Below, piece after piece: positions 22,201 to 32,816 of a DNA stretch of 64,000 nt. A program made the position numbers and the translations under genes. The notes below the pieces were generated by a model that did not search any database, was not told the origin of the DNA, and saw only the letters and a list, made by a program, of their open reading frames with translations. Each line of letters begins with the position of its first letter. Within the stretch, counting starts at the first letter, position 1. Origin of the DNA: Astrothelium macrocarpum (taxonomy: Eukaryota; Ascomycota; Dothideomycetes; Trypetheliales; Trypetheliaceae); contig JAGEMR010000004.1 in the NCBI GenBank assembly GCA_021030915.1, positions 372,001-436,000 on the forward strand, in the 5' to 3' direction.

Positions 22201-22855
22201 CGGTGGCAGACCCGTTTCCAGGCCGCAACAGGGCATGGCATTTGGCCGCGGCGAGAGTCGCTCTCCCAGCCAAAGTACTACGGGCAGCACTATCCCTGTG
22301 CTTTATGACAGCAACATCGACGCCCAGCGTCATCGTGCGCCTTCAGGCTCCGCTGGTGGTTTTGGCAATAGCAGCAACTTACGCGGACCTCACACCGCAC
22401 AGCCCTCGTTAGGTAGCAGCTCCTACAGCCAACAGCAGCAGCAGCAGCACACACCAACATACCCAGCAGCACCAACGTCCAAAGCGCAGCAGATCCTGGG
22501 CAACAGCGCTGGCAACCTCGCACATCCAAGCCAGCAGCAACAGCAGTACGCAAGTGCCTACCAACCCCCGAACACCTACCCGTCCACCTACCAATCCAGT
22601 CCTACAGCTCCTGCCTCCGCCCCTCCATTCTCCACCACCATCAGCGGAGGTGGTGGTGATCCGGGCGCCGACTACGACTACGACACGCGCCCAGGCGGCC
22701 CGCCCATGATGGGGAAGACGCGTAGATTTGCGGATGCGTACGAGCAGCCAAGCGCGGCGACGGGCTCGGGACACGCTGGCAGCAGTGGTGCGGCGAGGAA
22801 GGTGATGGATTTCTTTCGGAGGACGGGGCGGGGGAGGGAGGGTAGCAGGCGGTGA
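19243..22855 (+). CDS. Ser/Thr protein kinase, Kin4-like
   Basis: Three exons: 19243-20640, 20695-20989 and 21051-22855. The N-terminal 235 residues are Ser/Gln/Pro-rich. The kinase domain starts near residue 244: Gly loop GEGEFGKVKMG, VAIK Lys 272, HRDLKLEN Asp 367, DFGFANTFD Asp 385. A characteristic insert of about 40 residues sits in the activation segment before CGSPCYAAPELV. That insert and the motif FANTFDPNDELGDEIE point to the Kin4/Ppk1 group of AMPK-related kinases, tied in yeast to the spindle-position checkpoint. The C-terminal 600 residues are disordered, with Gln runs at about 22430 and 22530. The first intron (54 nt) is a multiple of three and lacks a stop. Confidence 0.9.
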
Positions 22856-23877
22856 GAAGTCTCGATTTTGACGAGGTGACAAGAGCGTGGGCAAGGGGGC
22901 TTGGTCAGGAAGGGACGGTAGAAGCGATTGGAGTGAGATGCTTGGCGGGGAGAAGCATGGAAAGAGGGAAGTTGCAGTGACAGAAGGCGATCAAGCTCTT
23001 CCGATCTCCGAGATCTCTCAGGGAACTTCTTTGAACCCAGACTTCGCTTCCCGAAAAATTCAAACCTTCTGTAAGTGAGCAGAGGAACTCACCAAACTCA
23101 GCTCTCCTCGAGTATCAGCATCGGGTTGGACTCTTGTTTTGCGGGGAGGGCAAGCAAGTAATATCGCATCTCCATTTAGCTCGGATTCAGCATTGGGCGG
23201 CGTCTGCAGAGCAGCGAAATAGCCGGGTTTTGTTTTTTTATATTTTTTTGTGACTCTGTATCTTTGCTCGAGCATTGTTGATAATATTTGCCATCCTTCT
23301 CTCTGACCCATTCGGATGGCCGGTTCTGTGAGCGATTCGTGGCTTCAACGTTTTTGCAGTGGCGGCTCTTTCCTCGCCTCTTTTTCTTTTTCTCTCTCGA
23401 TCACCTTCTGTCTTCTGAGTACGGTAGTAGTGGTAGCATTGAATGTGCGCAACGATGCGGAATTTTTTCTTTTCTCATTCCTTCTATTTTTCTTTGCAGT
23501 CTAACAGATCAGCGAGAGAAGAGATTTTTGGAACGCAAAGACGAAGGAGAAACTTCTATTCGAATGCAGGTGTAATCTTTATTGGCGAGCGAAGCAAAGT
23601 CTTCGAAGAGAATTTTTCATTTGGAGATGGGACAGGAAAAGATTTTAGATGTATAGATCGGTATTGACCTCATCAGATGTATCTTGTGTAGGTAGCTTGT
23701 CGTATACAGCCGAAGAGACAGTGGTCGAGGAATAGTGAGAAATCAAAAGAGATTACCCCCAGCCTTACTACATTGGACCGATTAGTGTCCGTTGATTTAC
23801 TACAATCGAATTGGTTTCATGCAATATGCCAATGGTATAGATTTGGTCGTGTAAAGTATACATGTGATGTTGACGGA
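22856..23877. other. Convergent intergenic region
   Basis: About 1 kb between the stops of the kinase and isocitrate lyase genes. It has T-rich and CT-rich stretches (for example 23220-23250 and 23360-23400). No gene or structured RNA was recognised. Confidence 0.45.
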
Positions 23878-25670
23878 CTATTTGAATTGGTCCTCCGTCA
23901 CCCCTTTACCCATCGCGCTTGTACTGCTCACACCGCCAGTCACCATTTTGAGCAAGTTATCCACATAGTTTGCCCCACTCCATTTCTGGTGAGTTACCAC
24001 GTCGACCTTCTCTGCCATCTCGGGCTCCTGTATTAGCTCTCCATACGCTCGCATCCCCTGCTTACTATACGCCTTGGAAAAGCGGTCTGCCATGACAGCT
24101 GTCTGGTGCAAACCAGCGAGTGTAACAAATTGCCAGCAAAAGCCCAGTTTGGCAAGCCGTTGGATGTAGGTCTCTTGGTCGGACGCCTTCATCGCGGCTT
24201 TCCAGTTAAAGGAGGGAGAGAGGTTGTAAGCAAGTCTAGAGCGCCAGGAGCGTGAGCAATTCAAGTGTCTTTCAGCGGACAAAGATAAAGGAAGCCTCAG
24301 GAATACATACTTTTGCTCTGGCCATATAGCATGCACACCCTCTGCGAATTCTTTCGCCTGTTCAAAATCGGGTAATTTACTCTCCATCCAGATCAGGTCG
24401 CAATACGGCGCATATGCAATGGCTCGATTCACAGCGCATTGACAGCCACCCTTGTACCGATAGTAGCCCTCGCGAGTTCTTGGCGAATGCCAATCAAAGA
24501 AGACTTCAACGCCCGTGATCCCTTTCGCTATGGCTCGCGCTTCTGCATTGCTTTTGCCTTTGCTCTGAGCCAAGAATTCCTTGATGAGCCCCTGCTTATT
24601 CACATGTACCCCGGCGTTGATGGTATCGATGACGGCCTCGTGGAATAGCTTTAATCCTGCCTGCGCCGTCCACTGGTCTTCAATCGCCTGCAGTGCGTCA
24701 CCCGCCTTACCACTCGCCTCAGCCGCAATCATGAGGTCGTTGAGAGGTTGCAATGCCGGATTTGTGCTGCCCAGAATGAAGGCATGGTCGCGAGGGTCAA
24801 TGGTGGACGTGATCAGGGTCGCAGCTTCGGAATCGGTACGGGCGACGGCAAGCAAGTCACTACCCATGATGTCGGCTTGAGCACGGATAGTGACAAGCCG
24901 GTTGATGTGCTCACTGATGGGCACAAGGACTTTACCAGCCATATGTCCGCATTTCTTGGTACCAGGGGCTTGGTCTTCTATGTGAATTCCCGCTGCACCC
25001 TTTTCAATGAATAATTTGGTAAGCTTCATAATTGCAGTGAGCCCGCCATGACCGGTATCAGCATCAGCAATGATGGGTCGTAGATAGTCTATATTAGGTG
25101 CATTGGCCCGTTGGTCTTTTGATGTCGAGAGACGCTCTTCTCTTTGTTTACGATCATGGAAGAGCTGGGCGAACCAGAGATGTTGGACTTTGTTGGGGAC
25201 AGTGGTCTTGACAACATCAGCAATCTTGTCTCAAGGATGATCGAACATGACATACATAAGGATAGTCCGCAAGATCAGGACCAGGCTCGTCGGTTGAGGA
25301 TGCGGTAGATGAACATTGCCAGCCAGAGACGTAGACTGTGTCAAGGTACTTGGCCATTTGTGTGACCATTACCGGGTCTAAGCAGCCGTACGTGAAACTA
25401 GGTTCCTTGTTCTGCTCTAATGTAAACATGGTACGAATGATGCAACATTACTCCCTCTGAACTCACCTGGAATCTACTTTCAAGTATTTTCCATAATTTT
25501 TTAGACATGGCATTGCTCGGGTATTCAATTTGCAAATTGCCTCGTTTTGCCACAATCTGTTCGGCAGTAAAGGGTCGTCTTGTGTATCTCCATCTCGAAT
25601 CAGTCCACCACTGCTTCACACCCTTGACCTCTGCTTGGTATGCTTGCTCTTCAGCATCGAGAGAAGCCAT
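23878..25670 (-). CDS. icl1: Isocitrate lyase (glyoxylate cycle)
   Basis: Four exons on the minus strand: 25670-25467, 25414-25256, 25206-24311 and 24235-23878. It begins [20 protein letters not shown] and [19 protein letters not shown]. The mature core includes [61 protein letters not shown] (the KKCGHM catalytic-loop Cys) and [20 protein letters not shown] across the last intron. It cleaves isocitrate to glyoxylate and succinate and is needed on acetate, ethanol or fatty acids. The gene is usually acetate-induced and glucose-repressed. The protein ends VTEDQFK, without a canonical PTS1 tripeptide. Methylisocitrate lyase is a less likely alternative. Confidence 0.95.
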
Positions 25671-26294
25671 GATGTAAGGAATGAAATTGGGTTCCAGGAC
25701 GTTCTGAATGTTCTAGAAACGACAAATAGAGAAGAATTGAAGAGAAGAAGACGAATCAAGACGTAATGAAACACGTTCCTTACGAGGGGACGACCCACGT
25801 CAAATATAACAATCACAAGCCAAATGGGTATGACTCGGAACAGGTCGGGGTCTAGGCAGACTGTTACGGGCCAGAAGCAGGCTTGTAGAAGCGTATCCAT
25901 GGTGCTATGCTATGCTATGCTACACTTGGCCGAGGGACAGAATGTTAGTGGAAATGGATTATCCTCGGTCTAATGGGCAGGCTGCCACTAATGGGTAATT
26001 CAGGTGGTTGAAGTTGCCGGCGTAGTGCCGCGTGGAGAGGTGAAAGGCGATGGTTGTGAAACGGTTGCAGATGTGCCGAGCTTCCGCCCGAGGGCCTTTA
26101 GAGACAAATCGTTGACTGATCTGGGCATTAGTATAGCCTTCTAGCCTCTTGGTACATTAAGGTAGGTAGTCCTGCAGTACACAAGCACTTACACCTTAAG
26201 GACTTCATCTAAATCACACAACTCGCCCATCATAGTCGCCACTCCTTCTCATCGAGTCCGTGCCAGATCGCGTGCACATAGTCATTATCTAAGA
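25671..26294. promoter_or_regulatory. Isocitrate lyase 5' region with short GCTAT repeat
   Basis: About 620 bases upstream of the lyase start. It includes a GCTAT pentanucleotide run near 25903-25922 and is expected to carry the acetate-responsive promoter. No specific site was called. Confidence 0.4.
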
Positions 26295-27322
26295 TGTCTC
26301 TGCAAATCAAGTGCTCTTCGTTGGAGGCTCATCTGTTCTGTTATCGAGAACGCGTCGAGGTCTTGCAAGGCTCAGTTCTTTTACTTCCAACTACATCCCA
26401 TGTCAAATTATATGTAACTCTTTAGATTTCTTTAGCCCCTAAGACCAATCTTACCGACACTGAGTGGCTTCTTCTGCAACTTTGCCTAACAAAAGCTACA
26501 CAAGCACCATCTGAGAATTCGAAAACGTTCTTCAAGCTTCGTAGTATTTTCCGCCTCGTGTGCTTTTCATCTCATACAGCAATTCCCGCGATTGAGGTTG
26601 CCTTCATCAACTTGTATCAGAAAGATCCGAGTTTGTGCTTCTCATTTCCCAGCGTAGTCAGTAAAAACATTGGTCATGATGTCTTTTCTTGCAGCAAAGC
26701 CGCCTCCTCGGACCCGTATAGCGCATCAAATCCCATTTCTAATGAAGGACGGCCGTTTAAATGTGAATTTACCTCCAAGGCTTCCGAATATCCGACAAGA
26801 CAGTGGTGTCCTGCCAGTATTCGCGTTATGAACCCTCTTATCTACATTCATCACAGTCAAGACGAGTGCTTCCACGTTTCGGAAGGGATAGGTGTGTAGG
26901 TGATGCCACTTCACTGTTTCTGCTTCTGCGGAGAACGAGAATGAGCAAAAGATTCTTGTACCCCTTGGAGAATACCAGACAGTCGACAATCTAGGTCCTG
27001 ACAAAGTAGCCGTCATTGAAGCAAAGTACAACGAGACGCATTACAAGAACGAAGCAACCTTTGTCCGGGGTTTTTGACATATCTGGACGACTGTCAGAAG
27101 AACAATGCGGCACCAAGTGTCTATCAGTTAAACACGTTTCTATATTACTTCGGAGCTCCTCCTGCCTCGTTTATCGCTGGCCCAGAATGGCTCGAATATT
27201 GTTACAGCTGCTTTATGTGCTGGTTTCGCGGAGTTAACATTGGACAGTGCATCTTGGGTTATCAGACCTTGTATCCTGAATATTATGATCCTAAACTGTG
27301 CGGCCTTCCAATTATGTTATGA
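26295..27322 (+). pseudogene. Decayed cupin-fold protein
   Basis: Three reading frames together resemble one fungal cupin family often seen near secondary-metabolite genes. The first piece, NQVLFVGGSSVLLSRTRRG (about 26305-26400), is followed by an in-frame stop. The second (about 26450-26895) holds TEWLLLQLCL, EFTSKASEY and NPLIYIHHSQDECFHVSEG, a cupin metal-site-like HxxQDE. The frame then shifts to ASAENENEQKILVPLGEYQT (about 26910-27070). It shifts again inside a GGGGTTTTT run near 27070 to LTYLDDCQKNNAAPSVYQLN and ILGYQTLYPEYYDPK, with a stop at 27322. The breaks do not coincide with plausible introns. Family recognition is by motif only. Confidence 0.55.
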
Positions 27323-27847
27323 TTGGATCTAGCCTGCGCCTCCACGTCATGCTCGCATTGGAGTTGATCTCGTGTCGTGTTTCTTTGTTTGCAGCTACAG
27401 GCTGTAAAACCTTGAGTCCTAAGCAGTAAGTAGGATACGTGCTTGAGTGCTGTATAATCCCGATGAGTATGCTTGATGTATGCAGCATGGTCCAGAGCAC
27501 AATGTCATCTCCTTTCGTCTATATCTTTTTCCCCATCAAAATAAAGTTATATTTCGGACCGCAAGGAGGCTGAGTGACCTACTGGGTCATGATCGCTTGC
27601 GCTAGTGACATGACGTTGTGTGGCTACGACTAGGGCGCATTTGGTCAGTTCGGACACGTGAAACTCCAGCTGCCCCCTGTTGATTAAGAGTTGAGGCGGT
27701 GTCGTCGTCACACCGGATTTTCTTGGTACTCTGGGACTGAGTAACAATACCTAGTCGGTGGGGACAGTCACTGCGTTATACGGTAAGGCACAGAAAGGTC
27801 CGCGCAAAAAATAGTTCTTACGTTAGATCAAATGTTGAATGCTTTTT
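27323..27847. other. Intergenic, nothing recognised
   Basis: About 520 bases between two relics without a coding signal I can support. Confidence 0.4.
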
Positions 27848-28415
27848 TGTGCTATCGGGGCTTTTGTGATTAGAGACTTTCTTGGACGTAAAAAGGCCGC
27901 CTTGTTGGGCACCACGATAATGCATGTTGTAGCTACCTTATCCTGCAGATTGCTTCATTTAGCGTAGCGCGGAGAATCGTGCATTGAACAGCCTCGGGAT
28001 TGTCACGGGGATCGGCAACGGTCTCAATACTTCAACCGCGCCTGTATGGCAGGGCGAAGCTCCCAAGGCCGGCTGGCGCAGATGACTCATTGTAATGAAA
28101 ATGATTATGAGCATTACCGACTTCTCCATATCAATTAAATGACTTTTAGCTTTTCTTACGTCAATGGACCTGTGGAATGGAGGCTTCCTCTTGCGTTTTA
28201 GTTCATATTTATCTTCATACTTTATGGAATAATTCCATGACTACCAGAGTCTCTAGGGCGAGTTACGTAAGCACCAACGTCTACCGCCTTACAGTGTTAA
28301 ATTATCAAATAGGTGGTTCGTCGCAAAGGACCGAATCGATGAAGCAGAACGTATCCTTGCCGATCTCGAAGCTCGAGACATTGACGATCCAGTCATCCTC
28401 ACGCTCATCGCTCCT
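27848..28415 (+). pseudogene. MFS sugar-transporter relic with RIP-like nonsense codons
   Basis: Fragments in shifted frames match the hexose/quinate MFS family: AIGAFV..FLGRKKAALLGTTIM (about 27848-27940), ILQIASFSVARRIV (about 27941-27985), TGIGNGLNTSTAPVWQGEAP (about 27998-28080), INxMTFSFSYVNGPVEWRLP (28130 on), FIFIFILYGIIP, LPES, and RWFVAKDRIDEAERILADLE (28312-28400). Stops replace conserved residues: TAA 28136-28138 for the expected Trp, TAG 28199-28201 for the expected Gln and TGA 28238-28240 for the expected Trp. All three are explained by C-to-T or G-to-A changes. The 5' and 3' thirds of the transporter are missing. Confidence 0.75.
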
Positions 28416-28958
28416 ATCGATATCGCAGTTGTGGGGCGTGGTGGCGCAATGATAGAAGAGCGTCACTGGCGGCCAAATACTGCTGTTGAAGCTGATAATC
28501 GTGGACTCGTATCCCGCCACCCTCACCTCTCGCCTCTTCTTGGCAATCTAACTTTCTCCGCCTCTAAAGCTACAGACCGCTTCGTTGCAAAGGAAGATTG
28601 TATGCAATGAGCACAACTGCTGACTCGAAATCAGGCAGTAAAGAAGATTGAACAAAGACACCGTTGATCTCCTATCGGTGTCGCAGAAAAGATAGGATCC
28701 ACAAGATGCATGTCTGTTACGAAGGGCAAATGATCCATGAGATCGCTGGCATTGATGCAGGCGTATGCAAGGCCAGGACCCACCCTACATGCATTTACAA
28801 TGCCGTGCTCAGATAGAACGCAACCAATCAGAATCTTCAACGTTCGGCCGTGTAATTCTTAGAGCTACCAAAGCCGCTGCCGAATTGTTATAATAGAAGG
28901 TTACGCCTATCTATGGAATCGTCAATCTTTCTGGTTCCGATTTTGCCATCTTTAGTCC
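28416..28958. other. Intergenic, nothing recognised
   Basis: About 540 bases between the transporter relic and the methyltransferase. It may contain the methyltransferase promoter. Confidence 0.4.
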
Positions 28959-30442
28959 ATGGCTCTACAGTCTCCAATCCCTCGACAGAAAAATGTGGTT
29001 GAACTACTTTCAGCAATACAGGAGACAGGGTCGCGATTCCAGTCAGGCGATAATGAGGTTCGCGACGAACTCATCGATGCCGCACGCTCCCTAATTACTG
29101 CGGTTGAGCTCCCAACCCAGGCTTTATTTCGGATGACCCATGCTGAGGTAGGACTGCCGTACCCCGTAGAGCTCTGCTGATTATTAAAAAGCAATCTCGG
29201 AATATGGCACTTCGAGTAGCGCTAGATTTAGGTCTGCTCAACATACTAGCTGACACTGAAACATACTGCCGGAGCAGCGATGAGCTTGCCAAGCTTTGCA
29301 AAGCTGATCCGGTTCTAGTCAGTAAGTCGTTCACACTCAACATGTGATATGACGACCAAGTAAAAAATCTCATTCTCGATCCAAGGTCGGATTTTGAAGC
29401 ACCTTGCGGCAATGCAGCTCATCGGTGAAGCATCCGAGAATCTCTATTTCCCAACTTCTTTTACGAGAAGTCTTGCCCAGCCAGAGTTCAGTGGGGGAGT
29501 TAAGTTTTGGTGAGGCCTTTGCACTTTTCCAATGCCAAGCGTGAGCCGGTCATTAACCCGATTATCCTTAGCATAGAGGCTTTAGGTCCAGTCCATCTCC
29601 ATCTTCCGGCTTACCTACAATCCATAAACTATCGCGATCCCGAGGACAATGCTCACGGTCCGTGGCAATTTGCCCACAAGACCAATCTATCGAATTGGGA
29701 CTGGGTCGCTGAGCGCCCGGAGCTGCACAAAGCCTTCAATGCATACATGTCTGGTTACCATGAAGGACGAAAATTCTGGGCCAGTCCTTCTTTTTATCCC
29801 ATGAACGAGCGCCTACTCAACGATTTTGACCCCAAGAGCGTCTTCCTGGTCGACGCCGGTGGTGGACTAGGTCATGATTTGAGACGCTTACTTGTTCAAT
29901 TCCCAGCATTCGAGGGAAAGCTTGTCCTGCAAGATCTTCCACAGGTCATTGCAGATGTTGGTGACATTGATCCGCGAATCACGCCAATGGCGCACAATCT
30001 TTTCGAAAAGCAGCCAGTGAAAGGTGAGTGATCGGTGTATTCCGCTCCCTCCCAAAGAAACGGCAATCGCCTCGTTAGAGTATTAACCGAACTCCTAGGC
30101 GCGCGCGCCTACTTTATGCACTCAACGCTACATGACTGGAGCGACGAGAATTCCCGAATCATATTGAGATCCCTTGCCTCAGCCATGCTGTTCGGGTATT
30201 CCAAGCTCTTAATATTCGAGCAGATTGTGCCAGAGGTGACAGCTTCTTGGAAAGTCACCGCGCACGACTTGACAATGATGGCAAACCATGCTGCGCTCGA
30301 ACGTTCAGAGAAACAATGGCGATCACTCCTCGCCTCTGAAGGGTTGAAGATAACAGGCATCTGGACAGATGATCCTGCTTGCGAAAGCGTCATCGAAGCG
30401 GTACTGATCGCTGACAACGATCCAAGCACGCTAAATAATTAG
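28959..30442 (+). CDS. S-adenosylmethionine-dependent O-methyltransferase
   Basis: Five exons: 28959-29147, 29192-29321, 29386-29509, 29572-30023 and 30099-30442. All junctions are in frame. The N-terminal dimerisation/winged-helix half includes ALRVALDLGLLNILAD and RILKHLAAMQLIGE. The SAM domain has VDAGGGLGHDLRRLLVQFP (motif I), LVLQDLPQVI, YFMHSTLHDWSDE (with the expected catalytic His of HDW) and LLIFEQIVPE. This is the methyltransf_2 family of fungal secondary metabolism, methylating phenolic hydroxyls. It is intact although both neighbours on its left are relics. The product is unknown because no core synthase lies in view. Confidence 0.88.
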
Positions 30443-31688
30443 TATCTTCTACAACTAAGCGGGCATGTTAGGGCAGCAACGAACAGGGTCACGTATTACC
30501 CACCCTATCTAGCTTCAATTCCTAGATAGCTTCCTTTCCTTATTAGCTTCTCACGCAATGGAATCATATAATCAATCAATTCAATACTTCTTTCTTGTCC
30601 TAATAGGGCATGTGTATCAGATAGCAGTACCAAGACTACCATGCTCTTCAGCATCAAACGCCGATCAAGACTTGACGCCCACAGTCTGTGTCCACACCGC
30701 ACGCCGATAAAGCTCATTGAATGCCATTCCTAAAAAGGCATAGCGCCAATCAAATTGACGGAATTGGATGGCTCAACGATCCCGCGAGTCCCAGGTTCTG
30801 TATGGATTGTGTCTCCATAATTGGTAATAAATGCGCAGTTTCCAGCCGAATGCCTTAGTAGACACGGAAATGGGCTGAGTCAACCTCGTAGCAAACGATA
30901 ATAACCTTATGCTGTCCATTCATGTAGCTCAAATCAGACGGCAGTCCCTAGAGCTCGATTAGCTGCGTACATGAGCCGTGTTTCCAGGCCTATAGTGTCT
31001 GCCTGCATTCAGAAATCAGGTGTCTGTTTACGAGACGCCCCCAAAGTCCAAGAGCCGATGCAGCATTTACGCCACCAACATCCTTGGCTTGTAGCCGTTT
31101 CGAAGCATTATGCAACTTCGTCACTGATACTGTAGGAGGGTTTGTAAGACCGTTCCCGTCCCTAGATCCTGTGTCATTCAATAGGCCTGTAAAGCGCGGC
31201 AGTAAAGATGAGATAAGAGCAACTGCCGTGAGCTATCGCTGTACCTGTAGGCAAAATACGCTTACAGGTCTTTGCATGATTTACTGCTAATGCTCGTACG
31301 TTGTTAGAAAATTTGTGCGAATAAGGGCATAGCTTCAATGTCTCCCTATTTAGCCTCCTCTACGGATAGTACCTATAGTACCTGTAGTATTTGTAGTACC
31401 TCTAGTACCTAGATCGAATGGCATATGACGTCACTTTCGGGGGGGTTGTGCCCTTACCACCTTACCGCTCGTGTTTCTCGTGTTACTTTTCCACATATCT
31501 TTCGTGCAATGTCCAGCTATCTGCATGTAGCTGCAAGTAAGTAGAGTGAAGCCAATCCTCCCGTCGGATTCGTTCGTGCTGCACCTTGATAGCATTGTCC
31601 CCCGCTTCCCCGGACTAGTACCTCCGTTGATTGGTGCATCGTGTCGTATTTGCATGCAGGATCGACGCCAGAACGGGACGCCAAGTTA
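30443..31688. other. Gene-free stretch with a 9-bp tandem repeat
   Basis: About 1.2 kb after the methyltransferase gene. No supported reading frame was seen. The only structured element seen is the tandem repeat at 31367-31411. Confidence 0.45.
31367..31411. repeat. Five tandem copies of a 9-bp unit (TAGTACCTN)
   Basis: Consecutive units are TAGTACCTA, TAGTACCTG, TAGTATTTG, TAGTACCTC and TAGTACCTA. The middle unit differs by C-to-T changes. Confidence 0.85.
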
Positions 31689-31950
31689 CAGCTGAGCTGG
31701 CCTCTCCACTAGCTGATTCTATCTCTCACCTTAAGAGTTCAGAAAGCTCACCTGGCCCCTCATTTTATCTCTCAGTTGTTTTGAACAGGTTCAGAATATG
31801 TTTAAAATATATTAAAAACTTTTTTCAAACATGTTTCGTAGATTCAAAAAACTAAATGAGAGGTCAGATGAGCCAATTGAGAGATCATTTAGAGAGATTT
31901 TTTGTGAGGTTAAGGTCGCATCAATTTTTGAACCGAGATGTCAGCTGAGC
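31689..31950. repeat. AT-rich dispersed repeat, copy A (MITE-like)
   Basis: It begins CAGCTGAG and ends TCAGCTGAGC, so both ends carry a short CAGCTGA sequence in inverted relation. The core is AT-rich and shares a recognisable right half with copy B at 32534-32816 (shared order: TCAGATGAG, TTGAGAG, AGAGATTTT, AGGT..GGTC..ATCAA, GACC/AACC, TCAGCT). Non-autonomous element or solo terminal repeat are both possible. Confidence 0.5.
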
Positions 31951-32362
31951 TATAGACTCGGACGGGACGCTCCCCCGCGCAAAAGCACCTCGAGATGACG
32001 ATCATCGGCAAGCATACATTTCCTGAGATAAAGCAAGTGAACGACGCCACCAGGAAGATGTTCGGATTGACGCTCTTTGCGAGCTAAGCCGTGAACCGCG
32101 TCCGTCCCCACAGCGCCGCCATATGAGTGCATGAGGACAAGAACTGAATTGCGCCATCCACGAGGGACTCAATTGCCCCATGTACTGCAGCCACATCGGC
32201 CTCGTATGATGAGTCAGGAGGGCGTGCACCGTTATTGGCTGGCAGATCTAGGATATGAACCGTGATCGCTTGAGCTTCCAACGCGGAGCGTAGTTTTCGG
32301 TATGCGTTTGGTGAAGTCCATGCCCCGGGTACAATAACGACAGCAGGATGCTGAGAAGCCAT
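31950..32362 (-). pseudogene. Broken alpha/beta hydrolase
   Basis: The minus-strand start at 32362 gives MASQHPAVVIVPGAWTSPNA, an alpha/beta hydrolase opening, followed by VHILDLPANNG. Near 32145 the frame shifts to VLVLMHSYGGAVGTDAVHGL, which holds the nucleophile elbow (HSYGG, GxSxG-like), then LPGGVVHLLYL. The sequence then becomes unrelated and stops at 31950, within repeat copy A. The catalytic acid and His regions are absent. The frameshift, the truncation and the two flanking repeats argue for a dead fragment. Confidence 0.65.
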
Positions 32363-32533
32363 GTCTTTTATTGGGCAAATGGTTGGTGAGTGCAAACCTT
32401 TGTAAGATAATGTATCACGTGAAAGTAACGTTAGTGCGTAGAGCTCCTCAAAGTCGATGATAATATGTGTATCCGTAGAAACAAAAGACTTGCGGAAATC
32501 ATAAAACTGGACAACTGCTCCTCAGGATGTAAC

Positions 32534-32816
32534 TCAGCAGACCTCTCGCTCAGCTGGTTCGACCTCTAAAAACCTCAAGCTGGCCTGAAGTCTCAAAGTA
32601 AGAGGACAGGTCTCTTTACAAAATGTTTAAAACCTTTCGAAACATTATTTTTACAAATTTAGAGCATCTTAGAAATACATTTTCGATATATTTCAAGCAC
32701 AATCAATATTTGAGAGATCAGATGAGAGGTCAAGTGAGAGAATTAAAAGGTCTTGTTAAGAGATTTTCCAACAGGTTGCGGTCGGATCAACTTTTGACCG
32801 GTCATATCAGCTAAGC
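32534..32816. repeat. AT-rich dispersed repeat, copy B
   Basis: Diverged second copy of the element at 31689-31950, in the same orientation and about 585 bases from it. It lies on the other side of the hydrolase fragment. It ends ATATCAGCTAAGC. Confidence 0.5.

Noticed and set aside
21084..22412. Several plus-strand frames overlapping the kinase 3' exon
   Set aside because: They are shadows of the disordered Ser/Gln-rich C-terminus in other frames.
25616..25900. Minus-strand frame starting MDTLLQACFW upstream of isocitrate lyase
   Set aside because: It overlaps the lyase start in another frame. The lyase ATG at 25670 begins the family's conserved N-terminus, so this is leader sequence.
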